A DNA stretch of 47,468 nucleotides from JAUYIW01 sp043818555 (GCA_043818555.1 JBDRFP010000006.1:1-47468), one strand, 5' to 3'; positions 38,468-47,277 are shown, numbered from the stretch's first letter. Notes: a model not told the origin generated them from the sequence alone. A program made the numbers and translations.

Positions 38468-38496
38468 ACACTATCACGATCACCTTCGCCAGTCAA
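38468..38496 (-). promoter_or_regulatory. Promoter of the 37586 gene
   Basis: TTGACT (38496-38491), 17 bp, TAGTGT (38473-38468); ribosome site GGGAGG about 5 nt before ATG 38431. Confidence 0.7.
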
Positions 38497-38503
38497 CCAA
38501 ACC

Positions 38504-38533
38504 AAAAACGACCCACGCGAGCGAGTCGTTTTT
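38504..38533. terminator. Terminator of the giant surface-protein gene
   Basis: AAAAACGAC / GTCGTTTTT hairpin with a 12-nt loop, symmetric and usable from both sides. A second hairpin, CTACCAG/CTGGTAG, lies at 38546-38565. Confidence 0.75.
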
Positions 38534-38571
38534 ATTGCTCCACTAGCTACCAGCTTTAACTGGTAGTGTGC

Positions 38572-41500
38572 CTATTTCAGCGCGACATTGTAGATGATGC
38601 GAAGATTGATGTACGCGCGCGTCCTTGGCCCAACAAGCCAATAGCCCCGGTCGTCCGCAATCGAACACGCGATGCCACTCAAACATTGCAGTCTGGCAAT
38701 TGCGTTTGAAGTCAGCTCTCCGTAATATCCTGTAACTCTTGCCTCAGGATACAGATCCGGATATTCAGACAATAATTTCTGCAACATTCGAACATCTGCG
38801 CCTGCTGTGCCGATAATTAACGGCCTGGTGATAACATCGGATCCAAACGAAGACGGAGGCGATAATATGAATCGATTAAGAATTGCCCGCGTTAAAGGCC
38901 CTGTTTTGCCGTACCCGTCTAAATTCGCAAGGTCGCCGCAACGGAAACCAAACGCGCATTGGAATCTTTTCACTGCAGCCAAAGTAAGCGGTCCATAGTA
39001 GCCCGTAACAAGCCCTTCAGGGTAAATCGACGGGTTTTTTGCAAGCATCTCCTGCAAACGCGCAACATCTGGGTCCTTCATCCCGAAATATAGATCTTTT
39101 TCAAACAGGAAAATATTTGAGGGCGCAGACGGAACGACTACTTCCGGGATTTCCGAAGGACGATCGATCAGCCCTTGGATCTCTTCCAAATCTACAGGAA
39201 CTTCAAGAACCTCAACTATCTCATCTTCAGGAATCAATATTTCCTCCACCGTTGCGCCTTCCGGCCGGACCACTACCGCGCCTGACGAAGGAGTGGCCGC
39301 AAATGAAACAATGCTCGATCCTGAGGAGAGAGTTCGCAGGACAACCATGACAGGTTCGCTGAATTGCATTGAAGTATCATACGCGTACAAGCTGTAATAA
39401 TATTTTGTGCTTGGGACAAGACCCGTATCAATAAACTCGTTCCCAATTTGGTCAAATCTAATCTCTCCATCAATTGGCGAGGTTGGGAAATAGAATTGAT
39501 TTCTAACGATTCTAATGCCGGCAAGGTCTGGATCGGTAGGAGAGGTCCAGTGCAATGTTACCTGTCTTTTTCCGGCAATTGCTATCAAATCTGCAACAGG
39601 ACCCGGGTATGCATTTTCAACTATGTCTGTGGGTGTCTTTGCAAAAAGAATGTTAGACAGCTCAGATTCGTTATTTTGTTCATCAATTGACCTGATTGCG
39701 AAATAATAATTTGCAGAAGGAGTAAGTTCTGTAATTGTGATTTGTTCCTGCATACCTGATTGAGAAGGAACCGTCATAGTTGTTACCGGCGTGGCCTGAG
39801 AAAAGTTTGAACTACTAATTGGAGATGAAGAGTATCTGATGTCATAAGCGAATGCGGCGCCCATGGATCCGTCGTCTCCGGGAGCCGTCCAGCCGATAAT
39901 CGCAACCGTCGGCGCAATATCAACAAGGTGCAAGTCTGAAATTTGGCTTGGAGGCGTTGTGTCAACAACGGGCGAAGCCGGAGTTGAGAAAATGCCATCT
40001 TCTGTGAAGGAAGCGTTGCCGGCCGCATCTGATGAGATAATTCGATAATGGTAAGTTGTGCCGGCAGATAACTGGTCGAGGAGAATGGCGTGCTCTGTTT
40101 CCAGTTGCCCGCTTACAGGCGAAGTGGATCCATACGAGGAAGTGAACCCGTATTCCACCTGCGCCGTTGCTGGCTCATCTGTATTCCATGAAATAAGAAT
40201 CGAACCGTCAGGCTGTAGAGCAACAGTTATGCCTGAAATCTCCGGGAATGTTAAATCAACACTTAGCGTAGAAATTTCAAGCTGGTTGGATGGGCCGGAC
40301 TCATTTCCGCTAGGATCAACCGCTGTTACCGTAAATACGAATGTCTCCCCTGGGATAACTCCTAGGTCAACAAATGAAGGAATTTGCGTAATTCCGGCCA
40401 ATGCTCCATCTCGATATACCCTATACCCTGAAATCGCAATATTGTCAGTTGATGGCTCCCAAATTAGACTTACGCTTTCAGAGCCGACGGATTCAGCGCT
40501 CAAGCCGGTCGGATTCGTAGGAGGCTCGGTGTCGATCAACACGGCCACGGAAAACGATAAGACAACCTCATCTGAAATGTTTCCGCTTTGATCCTGGCAT
40601 CTGATGAAATAAGTGTAGGTCTGCCCGTCGCTTAGCCCTGTCAGGGAATAGTAGTGCTGGATTTCGTCAGTAACCGACAATGGTAGGCTCATTGATGCAA
40701 AAGCTTTGCCTGATGTCAGATCAGCGCGGCAAGACGCTGGTTCGTTGGTTGTCAGTTGCAACAAAGTAGAGCTTGTTCCCGAAGGCAAAAGGCCACTAGG
40801 AAGAAGATTATACATGTTCGGCGGGCTCGTGTCCGGGATTATGTGCGGGAGAGTGGTAATGCTAAGCACGCTGGACAGCGTCGACTCGTTCCCTGATGCA
40901 TCTACCGCAGACACCTGGAATGCGTACTCGGTGTCCGGAGTAAGCGCGACCGCTGTGTACGACTGGCCGGTAGTTAGCGCTATGGGACTCCCGTTTAAGT
41001 AAATCAGGAAATGATCTATGTCGTCAGAAGGCGGAGTTGTGCTCCAGGCAAAAGAAACTTCCGTTTTTGAGACATTTACACTAATTAGCTGGTTTGGCTG
41101 TCCTGGAGGAGTAGTGTCCGGCTCGACTTCAAAAGGCGTTGTTACTACATACGGGGAAGAAAGACTGCTCTCATTTCCTGAGTTATCAAGCGCCGACACC
41201 TGAAGGATGTAAGTCGTATTTTCTTGCAGGCCGTCAATAGTGCCGTTAGTGTTACTTCTGCTTAAAACATGAATTCCATTCGCGTAAATTTTGTATTCAG
41301 AAACTGTGCCTTCGGCGTCAATCGATTCTGTCCAGGACAGCTGAATTGTTTCAAAAGAAGACGCTGATGCATTTAATATCATCGGAGTGGTTGGCGGAGA
41401 TGTGTCAGACGATAAGGACGGCAATGTTGAAATAACAAGAGGATCCGAAAGAGCTGACTCGTTTCCATTGTTGTCAACTGCCCTGATGCGAATAGTATAT

Positions 41501-43032
41501 TCGGTCTCCGGAATAAGACCGGTTATTGTGTAGCTCTGAAATGTTGCCTGCGCCGTTGGTATGCCGTTCAGGTACACAATGTAATGCGAAACCCCGCTTG
41601 CGTCAGATGAAGCGTCCCAGGTAAGGTTAAGCGATGAGGATTCAATATTTGAAGCCTGAAGATTTGATGGGGTTGTAGGCGGCGTGGTGTCCGGGGGCAC
41701 AATGACTTCTGTTGTTACAGATAATGGATCGGATCGCAACGATTCGTTTCCGGATTCATCAAATGCAGACACGCTAAATTGGTATGTTGTGTTATCTGAA
41801 AGACCCGTAATCGTGATCGAGGTGTCTGTTGTGGTATAGGCGTGCAGTCCGTCCTGAAAGACTTTGTATGTTACGCTTGACTCGTTATCGGTAGATGCGG
41901 TCCAGCTTAAATCAACAGAGTCGGTTCCAATCGACCCCGCAATAAGGCCGCTCGGAATTGTTGGCGGAATAGAATCAACTGGAATACTTTCAATTGAAAA
42001 GGAGATGATTGAATCAATCGTGTTAATGTTCCCTGCTTGGTCTGAGCATTTCACATAATAGCTGTAGGTGTTGCCATCGGTAAGATTTACAACGGTTGTG
42101 CTGTGCGATAGCCCTCCGGTGGAAGTGAACAGCGTCATGGAGCTAAACGCGCTGCCAGACTGTTCAGAGTACCGGCAGGTTGCGTTTTCATCAGTATTCA
42201 GTGAAATGGCCGTTTGCACCGTTCCGGCCAGTATTGTGCCTGACGGAAGCAAGTTTGATCTTAGTGGCGGCGTTGTATCCGATGACGAAGGGATCCCGTT
42301 CAGCGCAAGAGAAATCATTGCCCAAGGCCGGTCGACAGCCCATGTCCAGGTAAAGCCCGCGTCCGGCGCTCCGGCACGATACGCGCTCGCTCCGACAACT
42401 CGCGTTCCGTTTACTATATGCGCGTCTGCCATCCAAGCCACTGTTTGGTTAGGGTCGGAAATCAACGGAAGTGCAGTGTTGCTTCGTCGCCTTGCGATGA
42501 GGTTTATAAGCAACTGATCCGAAGAACCAGGGACTGCCATGGAAGCGATTGTGCTGTCGCCACTCGCAATAAGCGGTTGAGAAAACGGATTTTGATAATT
42601 AATGCCGGAATATGTTGTAGCTCCGGCAACAAAACGCGTTGGATTTTTCAGATTTACCGTTACCGGGTATGTTCCGGCCGGAGGGTTTAAAAGATACCAC
42701 ATTGAAGCGCGGGTTTGGCTACCGGAATTTGCAGCCGCGATTCGTGTAAGCGGAATGTTGTTAAATGTTACGCTTAATGCCGGCTGATTCCCAACCATGC
42801 TCACGCCAACAATAAGAATAGGATCCGCTCCGGAGCTCGTATGGTTAAAGGTGATAGTTTTACTCGCGGCCTGCCCTGTGGTTCCCGTTGATGACTGGCC
42901 TGCAGAAACAGTGGCGCTCGCGACCTGCGCGCAGGAAAAAAGAATGGTTAATGATATCGCCAGCAATGCCGCTACCGCCACAGGAAAAATAAAATACTTG
43001 AATCTTAAGTTCCTTGCTTGAAAAGTTTTCAT
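38572..43032 (-). CDS. Giant multi-FN3 surface protein with two peptidoglycan-binding domains
   Basis: 1486 residues. Signal peptide or anchor at 12-40 (KYFIFPVAVAALLAISLTILFSCAQVASA). An N-terminal beta domain (~42-245, TITFNHTSSGADPILIVGVSM) is followed by about ten beta-sandwich repeats, each opening with D-[TS]-x-P-P. Eight are FN3-like (YxVYxNG...TYxFxVSAxDxSGNES) and two are Ig-like with a Cys pair (DENATCRYSEQSG...YYVKCSDQAGN). The C-terminus has two PG_binding_1-type domains (LYFGMKDPDVARLQEML..., VTGYYGPLTLAAVKRFQ... and VTGYYGELTSNAIARLQ). Likely a cell-wall-attached fibre for adhesion, for instance to a host cell, which is inference. Confidence 0.93.
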   Translation of the reverse strand: MKTFQARNLRFKYFIFPVAVAALLAISLTILFSCAQVASATVSAGQSSTGTTGQAASKTITFNHTSSGADPILIVGVSMVGNQPALSVTFNNIPLTRIAAANSGSQTRASMWYLLNPPAGTYPVTVNLKNPTRFVAGATTYSGINYQNPFSQPLIASGDSTIASMAVPGSSDQLLINLIARRRSNTALPLISDPNQTVAWMADAHIVNGTRVVGASAYRAGAPDAGFTWTWAVDRPWAMISLALNGIPSSSDTTPPLRSNLLPSGTILAGTVQTAISLNTDENATCRYSEQSGSAFSSMTLFTSTGGLSHSTTVVNLTDGNTYSYYVKCSDQAGNINTIDSIISFSIESIPVDSIPPTIPSGLIAGSIGTDSVDLSWTASTDNESSVTYKVFQDGLHAYTTTDTSITITGLSDNTTYQFSVSAFDESGNESLRSDPLSVTTEVIVPPDTTPPTTPSNLQASNIESSSLNLTWDASSDASGVSHYIVYLNGIPTAQATFQSYTITGLIPETEYTIRIRAVDNNGNESALSDPLVISTLPSLSSDTSPPTTPMILNASASSFETIQLSWTESIDAEGTVSEYKIYANGIHVLSRSNTNGTIDGLQENTTYILQVSALDNSGNESSLSSPYVVTTPFEVEPDTTPPGQPNQLISVNVSKTEVSFAWSTTPPSDDIDHFLIYLNGSPIALTTGQSYTAVALTPDTEYAFQVSAVDASGNESTLSSVLSITTLPHIIPDTSPPNMYNLLPSGLLPSGTSSTLLQLTTNEPASCRADLTSGKAFASMSLPLSVTDEIQHYYSLTGLSDGQTYTYFIRCQDQSGNISDEVVLSFSVAVLIDTEPPTNPTGLSAESVGSESVSLIWEPSTDNIAISGYRVYRDGALAGITQIPSFVDLGVIPGETFVFTVTAVDPSGNESGPSNQLEISTLSVDLTFPEISGITVALQPDGSILISWNTDEPATAQVEYGFTSSYGSTSPVSGQLETEHAILLDQLSAGTTYHYRIISSDAAGNASFTEDGIFSTPASPVVDTTPPSQISDLHLVDIAPTVAIIGWTAPGDDGSMGAAFAYDIRYSSSPISSSNFSQATPVTTMTVPSQSGMQEQITITELTPSANYYFAIRSIDEQNNESELSNILFAKTPTDIVENAYPGPVADLIAIAGKRQVTLHWTSPTDPDLAGIRIVRNQFYFPTSPIDGEIRFDQIGNEFIDTGLVPSTKYYYSLYAYDTSMQFSEPVMVVLRTLSSGSSIVSFAATPSSGAVVVRPEGATVEEILIPEDEIVEVLEVPVDLEEIQGLIDRPSEIPEVVVPSAPSNIFLFEKDLYFGMKDPDVARLQEMLAKNPSIYPEGLVTGYYGPLTLAAVKRFQCAFGFRCGDLANLDGYGKTGPLTRAILNRFILSPPSSFGSDVITRPLIIGTAGADVRMLQKLLSEYPDLYPEARVTGYYGELTSNAIARLQCLSGIACSIADDRGYWLVGPRTRAYINLRIIYNVALK

Positions 43033-43176
43033 AAAACCGGCTTAATGCCGCGCTTGAGTTAATCAAAATTTGGGCTTGCGTAAATTTTACCATGTTAACA
43101 ATTGTACTGAAAGAATATTTGACAAAGAAATCCAAAAACCAAAGTCTCGGACATGGCACTGATGCGCAGCTACGGA

Positions 43177-43205
43177 TTGACAAATCCTGTCGAATACACT
43201 ATTGT
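43177..43205 (+). promoter_or_regulatory. Near-leaderless promoter of the DEAD-box helicase gene
   Basis: TTGACA (43177-43182), 17 bp, TATTGT (43200-43205). Start expected at ~43212, three bases before ATG 43215. Confidence 0.7.
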
Positions 43206-43214
43206 GGACGCAAT

Positions 43215-44525
43215 ATGCCACGACAAGAACTTGAACAACACGATTTCTACGGGTTAGGAATCGCGCCGGGGTTACTCAAGCGCATCAAAGCGCTTGGTTT
43301 TATTCACCCGACTCCTATTCAATTAAAGGCAATCCCGATCGCCTCGTCAGGCGAAGATGTTGTTGGTATTGCGCAAACAGGCTCAGGAAAAACGCTGGCA
43401 TTTGCAATTCCAATGCTTCAGCACATTTCCAAGACAAACACCACCGGGCTTGTGCTGTTACCGACGCGCGAGCTTGCAATACAAGTTGAGGAAACATTTA
43501 GAAAAGTTGCCGGAAGCGTAGGGCTTCGCACTGCAATTATTATTGGCGGAACAAACCCGCGGCCGCAAATTCAACAGCTGAGAGCCGGGCCGCATGTGAT
43601 TGTTGCAACGCCCGGCCGCCTTATCGACCTCGCTGAGCAAAAACACGCTTCCCTATCGAATGTAGGTATGCTGGTATTGGATGAAGCCGACCGCATGCTC
43701 GACATGGGCTTTGAGCCGCAGCTCAAGCGTATTCTTGCCTCTGTCCCGGCTGATCGTCAAACCATGCTTTTTTCAGCAACAATGCCGGAAAGGATTACGG
43801 CGATTGCAAGGCAATATATGAAAAAGCCGCTTCGAATTGAAGTTGCAAAGCCTGGAACGACTGTTGATACTGTTAACCAGGAAGTGTTTATTGTGCCACG
43901 CGCTGAAAAAACCCAGTTGCTCAAACGGCTTCTGGCAGAATACAAGGGCTCGGTTCTTATTTTTAGCCGCACCAAGCACGGCGCAAAAAAGATTGCGCGC
44001 GATGTGAGGCAAATGGGTCATGCGGCTGACGAAATTCACTCGAACAGGTCGCAGGCACAGCGGCAAAAAGCGCTTAAAGGATTTTCCACTGGCAAATATC
44101 GCGTGCTGGTAGCCACCGACATTGCCGCTCGCGGGATAGATGTTGACGACATTGAAGTGGTAATCAATTACGACCTTCCCGAACAAGCCGAGGATTATGT
44201 GCACAGAATTGGCAGAACCGGCCGCGCAGGCAGGTCAGGAAAAGCGATTTCGTTCGCAGTGCCTGAGCAAAAAAATGATATTAGACAAATAGAAAGGTTG
44301 ATAAATATGCCATTGCCGGTCAGGTCCGCTGCTGGCAAAAATCTTGAATTACCAAAGGAAACGCCATCGCAGAATGGGCGCTCGCAACAAAAATCAAGAT
44401 CAGGCCGATCCCGGGGCAACGACCGAGGTCGAAACAGATCGCAAAATCGGAACCATAGAGACAGGGGCCGAGGCGGAAATTGCAAAAGCGGCACCGGCCG
44501 CGCAGGCGCAGGAGGGCGAAGGTAG
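43215..44525 (+). CDS. DEAD-box ATP-dependent RNA helicase (RhlE/CshA-like)
   Basis: 436 residues from ATG 43215, chosen because the promoter lies between it and earlier in-frame starts. Q motif and F (FYGLGIAPGLLKRIKALGFIHPTPIQ), motif I AQTGSGKT, PTRELA, GG, TPGRL, motif II VLDEAD, motif III SAT, then RecA2 with LIFSRTKHGAKKIA, VATDIAARGID and HRIGRTGRAGR. The C-terminal tail after ~375 is basic and Arg/Gly/Ser/Asn-rich (RGNDRGRNRSQNRNHRDRGRGG), typical for non-specific RNA binding. It unwinds RNA in ribosome assembly or decay, often in the cold. Convergent with the cold-shock gene through a shared terminator. Confidence 0.95.
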   Translation: MPRQELEQHDFYGLGIAPGLLKRIKALGFIHPTPIQLKAIPIASSGEDVVGIAQTGSGKTLAFAIPMLQHISKTNTTGLVLLPTRELAIQVEETFRKVAGSVGLRTAIIIGGTNPRPQIQQLRAGPHVIVATPGRLIDLAEQKHASLSNVGMLVLDEADRMLDMGFEPQLKRILASVPADRQTMLFSATMPERITAIARQYMKKPLRIEVAKPGTTVDTVNQEVFIVPRAEKTQLLKRLLAEYKGSVLIFSRTKHGAKKIARDVRQMGHAADEIHSNRSQAQRQKALKGFSTGKYRVLVATDIAARGIDVDDIEVVINYDLPEQAEDYVHRIGRTGRAGRSGKAISFAVPEQKNDIRQIERLINMPLPVRSAAGKNLELPKETPSQNGRSQQKSRSGRSRGNDRGRNRSQNRNHRDRGRGGNCKSGTGRAGAGGRR

Positions 44526-44572
44526 GGGCGAGCCGGAAATCGAAGCCGTAGAAAGTAAACTATTTAGTAAAC

Positions 44573-44600
44573 AAAAATCACCCGTTAAAGGGTGATTTTT
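44573..44600. terminator. Bidirectional terminator between helicase and cold-shock genes
   Basis: AAAAATCACCC / GGGTGATTTTT hairpin with a GTTAAA loop. Confidence 0.85.
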
Positions 44601-44610
44601 GGATCAGGGC

Positions 44611-44826
44611 TTACGCCTCTGACTCGTTTGTTGCGAGCTGCACATTGATGGCACGTGGACCCTTTTCTGAGTCTTCGGTGTCGAATGTAACAGCATCACC
44701 TTCTCGGAGGTCGTTGTATTCTACATCGACGAGTGAAGTTGAATGGAAGAACAAATCCTTCTCTTCGCCTTCAATAGCGATGAAGCCGAACCCCTTGTCA
44801 GTCAATCGTTTGATTGTTCCTGTCAT
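44611..44826 (-). CDS. Cold-shock domain protein
   Basis: 71 residues from ATG 44826 (MTGTIKRLTDKGFGFIAIEG). OB-fold with RNP1 KGFGFIAI and RNP2 KDLFFHSTS, then LREGDAVTFDTEDSEKGPRAINVQL. Family members bind single-stranded RNA/DNA and melt RNA structure. An ATG at 44856 is in frame but adds non-family residues. The promoter at 44916-44944 leaves a leader of about 85 nt, as is common for cold-shock genes. No Shine-Dalgarno. Confidence 0.95.
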   Translation of the reverse strand: MTGTIKRLTDKGFGFIAIEGEEKDLFFHSTSLVDVEYNDLREGDAVTFDTEDSEKGPRAINVQLATNESEA

Positions 44827-44915
44827 AGGTTGGTGTCTATTTTGAATTATCCGCAAATTTCGCCTCTGTTGGAAATTCGACGGATCTCCACGTTGAGTAC
44901 GTATTGCTTGACGCC

Positions 44916-44944
44916 AGTGTACACCATAATGGATATTTTGTCAA
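44916..44944 (-). promoter_or_regulatory. Cold-shock gene promoter
   Basis: TTGACA (44944-44939), 17 bp, TACACT (44921-44916), giving an ~85-nt 5' leader. Confidence 0.75.
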
Positions 44945-44989
44945 GGGGGCTGGGGGTGGGCATTAGAAGCTAGAATTCAGGCATTTGCC

Positions 44990-45255
44990 AACGCCCTTAT
45001 TGAACAATATCGACTATATCTGACCAAACGCCTTGACAAAAGGGCGTTTTCGTGAAATTTGAGCGATTCATAAAACACACCTAGGAGGTCGCCAGGGCAG
45101 ATATTTCTGGAGTGACAGGTACTACAAGGCTCTCAAGGAAGAGCCGCTGAATACGACTGGTACGGAAACGTCGACTGGTGGTAGTCTCCGCACCGGCAGC
45201 CGATCGCATCGCCGACCCCGGTATCCAAGTGATGCCGGGTTTTCTTTTTCAGCAA
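44990..45255 (+). ncRNA. Candidate structured RNA upstream of the methyltransferase-like gene
   Basis: There is no gene between the cold-shock promoter and 45319. The + strand has a weak hairpin at ~45026-45050 (AAACGCC/GGGCGTTTT), whose 3' strand can instead pair with an upstream AACGCCCTT (44990-44998). After an AGGAGG (45083) without a start codon come helices GGAG/CTCC (45083/45185 regions), GGCTCT/AGAGCC (45129-45147) and CGAC/GTCG. A strong intrinsic terminator, CCCGGTATC/GATGCCGGG (45217-45239) plus TTTTCTTTTT, ends it 70 bp before the next ATG. It could be a small RNA or an attenuator. The promoter is not clear; boundaries approximate. Confidence 0.45.
45217..45249 (+). terminator. 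Intrinsic terminator before the 45319 gene
   Basis: CCCGGTATC CAAGT GATGCCGGG stem followed by a ten-base T-rich tract, with no complete upstream ORF. Confidence 0.8.
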
Positions 45256-45318
45256 TTAGCCAACCAAACTTCAATATTGTACAATTACACTACTAAACAT
45301 CAACTGATTTTACATTTT

Positions 45319-46419
45319 ATGACCAGAGAATTAAGCCCCTACATTCGTGAATTTCACAAACGCATGGATAGTGTAATCGCGGATAGAAAGGATAAAATTC
45401 CCGGCGGTATGCCTGACTGGTATGAAGACCAGTACCGCACATACATGGGGCTTAAGTTGGTTGACCGTGAGCTTGACGGCGACCTGGAACTTCAACGCAA
45501 GTTCCGTGACCCAAAATACTTGCCTTCGCGAGAGGAGGTGATGGCAGCTTTTAAGAACAAGGATGATATTTATAACTTTGGAATGGATGTAAAAGACGAC
45601 GTTAAGGACAACCCGTACGAAGTTAGAAATGTACATGAAATTCTTACAAGAGAATACATTGAAGCACTGGCCAGCCATATCGCTGATCGAATAATTGAGA
45701 TTAAAGATAATGTTGTTTTACCTGTGCGAATTCTCGAAGTTGGAGGCGGTGACGGAAGGCTGACACACCATCTTCAGGTAGCGGTACAAGAACGGCTCGG
45801 CAACGATACCAATGCTGTGTTCATCGCTACTGATCTTGAAGTGCCCCATGACGGCCAGGAGCACTGGTCTGAGGAAATGAGCTACGAAGATGCGCTAAAA
45901 CAATTCAATCCGCATGTTGTAATTTCCTCCTGGATGCCTCCCAGCCAGGATTGGACTGCTGATTTTCGAAAGACTAAGTCTGTCCAGGAATATATTATGC
46001 TTGGCGAGTTTGACTGTGTAGCAGACCCGTATGGTGCCGAATCCTGGGACGATCACGACGACTTTAAAGGCTCGCACATTAAAGAAGCGGAAAAAAACCA
46101 GGTTTGTTACCTAGATGAACCGTGGAAAAAGAATTTTAAGACTCGCTCACAGACCATGTCCTTTCAGCGTGAAATGGACTTTAAACCGTCAACATCCTCG
46201 CGCGAGATTAAAGATGAAGCTCAGAACATTCTGGAGCTACATCGTTACGAACCTGAAATGGCGCAAGGGATGATTGACGACGCTCGCGAATGGTCAAAAA
46301 AGAAATCTTACGAGCCTGAGAGAAGAAAGCAACTTTATGGAGACTGGGATAATAAACAATTCTCCGAACTTGTGAAGGAACTCAATCGGCTTGCACGGAT
46401 CGAGGGCATCAAAATCTAA
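45319..46419 (+). CDS. SAM-dependent methyltransferase-like protein
   Basis: 366 residues from ATG 45319 (MTRELSPYIREFHKRMD); the frame upstream runs through the terminator. The central part shows a class I methyltransferase core: motif I VRILEVGGGDGRLTHHL (~138-154), an acidic strand end VFIATDLEVPHDG, and HVVISSWMPPSQDWTADFR in place of motif IV. N- and C-terminal helical, charged regions (KKKSYEPERRKQLYGDWDNKQF) are unlike common families. The substrate is unknown. Followed by a clear terminator (AAAACGAC/GTCGTTTT, 46423-46450). Confidence 0.72.
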   Translation: MTRELSPYIREFHKRMDSVIADRKDKIPGGMPDWYEDQYRTYMGLKLVDRELDGDLELQRKFRDPKYLPSREEVMAAFKNKDDIYNFGMDVKDDVKDNPYEVRNVHEILTREYIEALASHIADRIIEIKDNVVLPVRILEVGGGDGRLTHHLQVAVQERLGNDTNAVFIATDLEVPHDGQEHWSEEMSYEDALKQFNPHVVISSWMPPSQDWTADFRKTKSVQEYIMLGEFDCVADPYGAESWDDHDDFKGSHIKEAEKNQVCYLDEPWKKNFKTRSQTMSFQREMDFKPSTSSREIKDEAQNILELHRYEPEMAQGMIDDAREWSKKKSYEPERRKQLYGDWDNKQFSELVKELNRLARIEGIKI

Positions 46420-46422
46420 ACG

Positions 46423-46455
46423 AAAACGACTCACCTGTGTGGGTCGTTTTTATTT
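46423..46455 (+). terminator. Terminator of the methyltransferase-like gene
   Basis: AAAACGAC ... GTCGTTTT hairpin with a 12-nt loop followed by TATTTC. Confidence 0.8.
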
Positions 46456-46511
46456 CTTCACAACAGTCCTACCGCTCAATTCGAAGCCATTGAACTAAAA
46501 ATTTGTTCAGA

Positions 46512-47027
46512 CTAACTATTTTTGAAAACCCTAAGCATAAAATCTTGCATGAACTTATTTTGAATATAGTAATCGCGCCGGTCTTTCGACAACGTTTTAA
46601 ACTGATCAATAATGCCCCTGCAAATCTTGCTGCCGCAATTGCATTTTGCTGTCCAAATTGGAAAGCCGGCTTCTTTGATTTTTTCTTCATTATCATTCAT
46701 TGTTGTGGAGTAGTCATATGCTATCTCCTCGCCCGCTTCAATGTCCCTCAGCGCCACAAGCTCTTCCTTCCCGCGAATATATGCGTTTGGGTCGCATGAG
46801 TGATTGAAAGTCCTTGAAAGCTCATCCAAATCCAAATACTGCTCATCCTCAATTTCAAGCGGGTCTGCCGGCTGTTCCCTGCCCTCCTTAACTCTTAGTA
46901 GCATCTCTTCCAGGGAACATATCTCTCCTGTAAAAAATATTATAGTTTGATCTTTTACGATCATCTCATTTGCAAAAACTCCGTTTCCTGCAATTGGAGA
47001 TTTTTTGATGCTCAGGTTTGGTTCCAT
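46512..47027 (-). CDS. SET-domain protein (protein-lysine methyltransferase-like)
   Basis: 171 residues. SET core: SPIAGNGVFANEMI (~10-23), the insert with EICSLEEML...DEQYLDLDE, NHSCDPNAYI (~94-103) and GEEIAYDYSTT (~118-128) with the catalytic Tyr. A post-SET-like Cys motif CNCGSKICRG (~148-157) could bind zinc with a Cys of the core. Bacterial SET proteins methylate lysines on proteins; the target here is unknown. Start ATG 47027. Stands alone between the methyltransferase-like gene (convergent) and the zinc-ribbon gene (divergent). Confidence 0.9.
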   Translation of the reverse strand: MEPNLSIKKSPIAGNGVFANEMIVKDQTIIFFTGEICSLEEMLLRVKEGREQPADPLEIEDEQYLDLDELSRTFNHSCDPNAYIRGKEELVALRDIEAGEEIAYDYSTTMNDNEEKIKEAGFPIWTAKCNCGSKICRGIIDQFKTLSKDRRDYYIQNKFMQDFMLRVFKNS

Positions 47028-47185
47028 ATTATGAATTTTAATGCGCGTATACTACCACATCTCCCGGTTTTCCTGAATAGTGGAGCGCACGGTGAAAACT
47101 CTATTTGAGCCGAATATTTAGCAAATTGGGCTCGGAAACGGCCATAATTGATTCCCCGGGCTTGGGCTGGCTTTATTTTAGATTG

Positions 47186-47258
47186 TATGATATGATCCTC
47201 TCCTCTCACAACAAGACAAAGCCCGTCAGGTGGTCGATCAGGCATCAGCTCTGTTGTG
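47186..47258 (+). promoter_or_regulatory. Promoter and hairpin leader of the zinc-ribbon gene
   Basis: TTGGGC (47162-47167), 18 bp, TATGAT (47186-47191), then an ~80-nt leader closed by CACAACA (47207-47213) / TGTTGTG (47252-47258). Confidence 0.45.
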
Positions 47259-47277
47259 TTAATCAAATAATATAAAT

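Noticed and set aside
44344..44595. 83-codon frame overlapping the helicase C-terminus
   Set aside because: A frame-shifted reading of the Arg/Gly-rich tail, with no start signals and no independent terminator.
45070..45300. Protein-like frame (GRYFWSDRYYKALKEE...) upstream of the methyltransferase gene
   Set aside because: No ATG, GTG or TTG at its beginning, and it runs through a strong terminator hairpin. Kept only as a possible reason for an AGGAGG in the region.
47012..47266. 84-codon minus-strand frame at the right end
   Set aside because: It overlaps the SET gene start and the zinc-ribbon promoter/leader, and has no ribosome site or family similarity.
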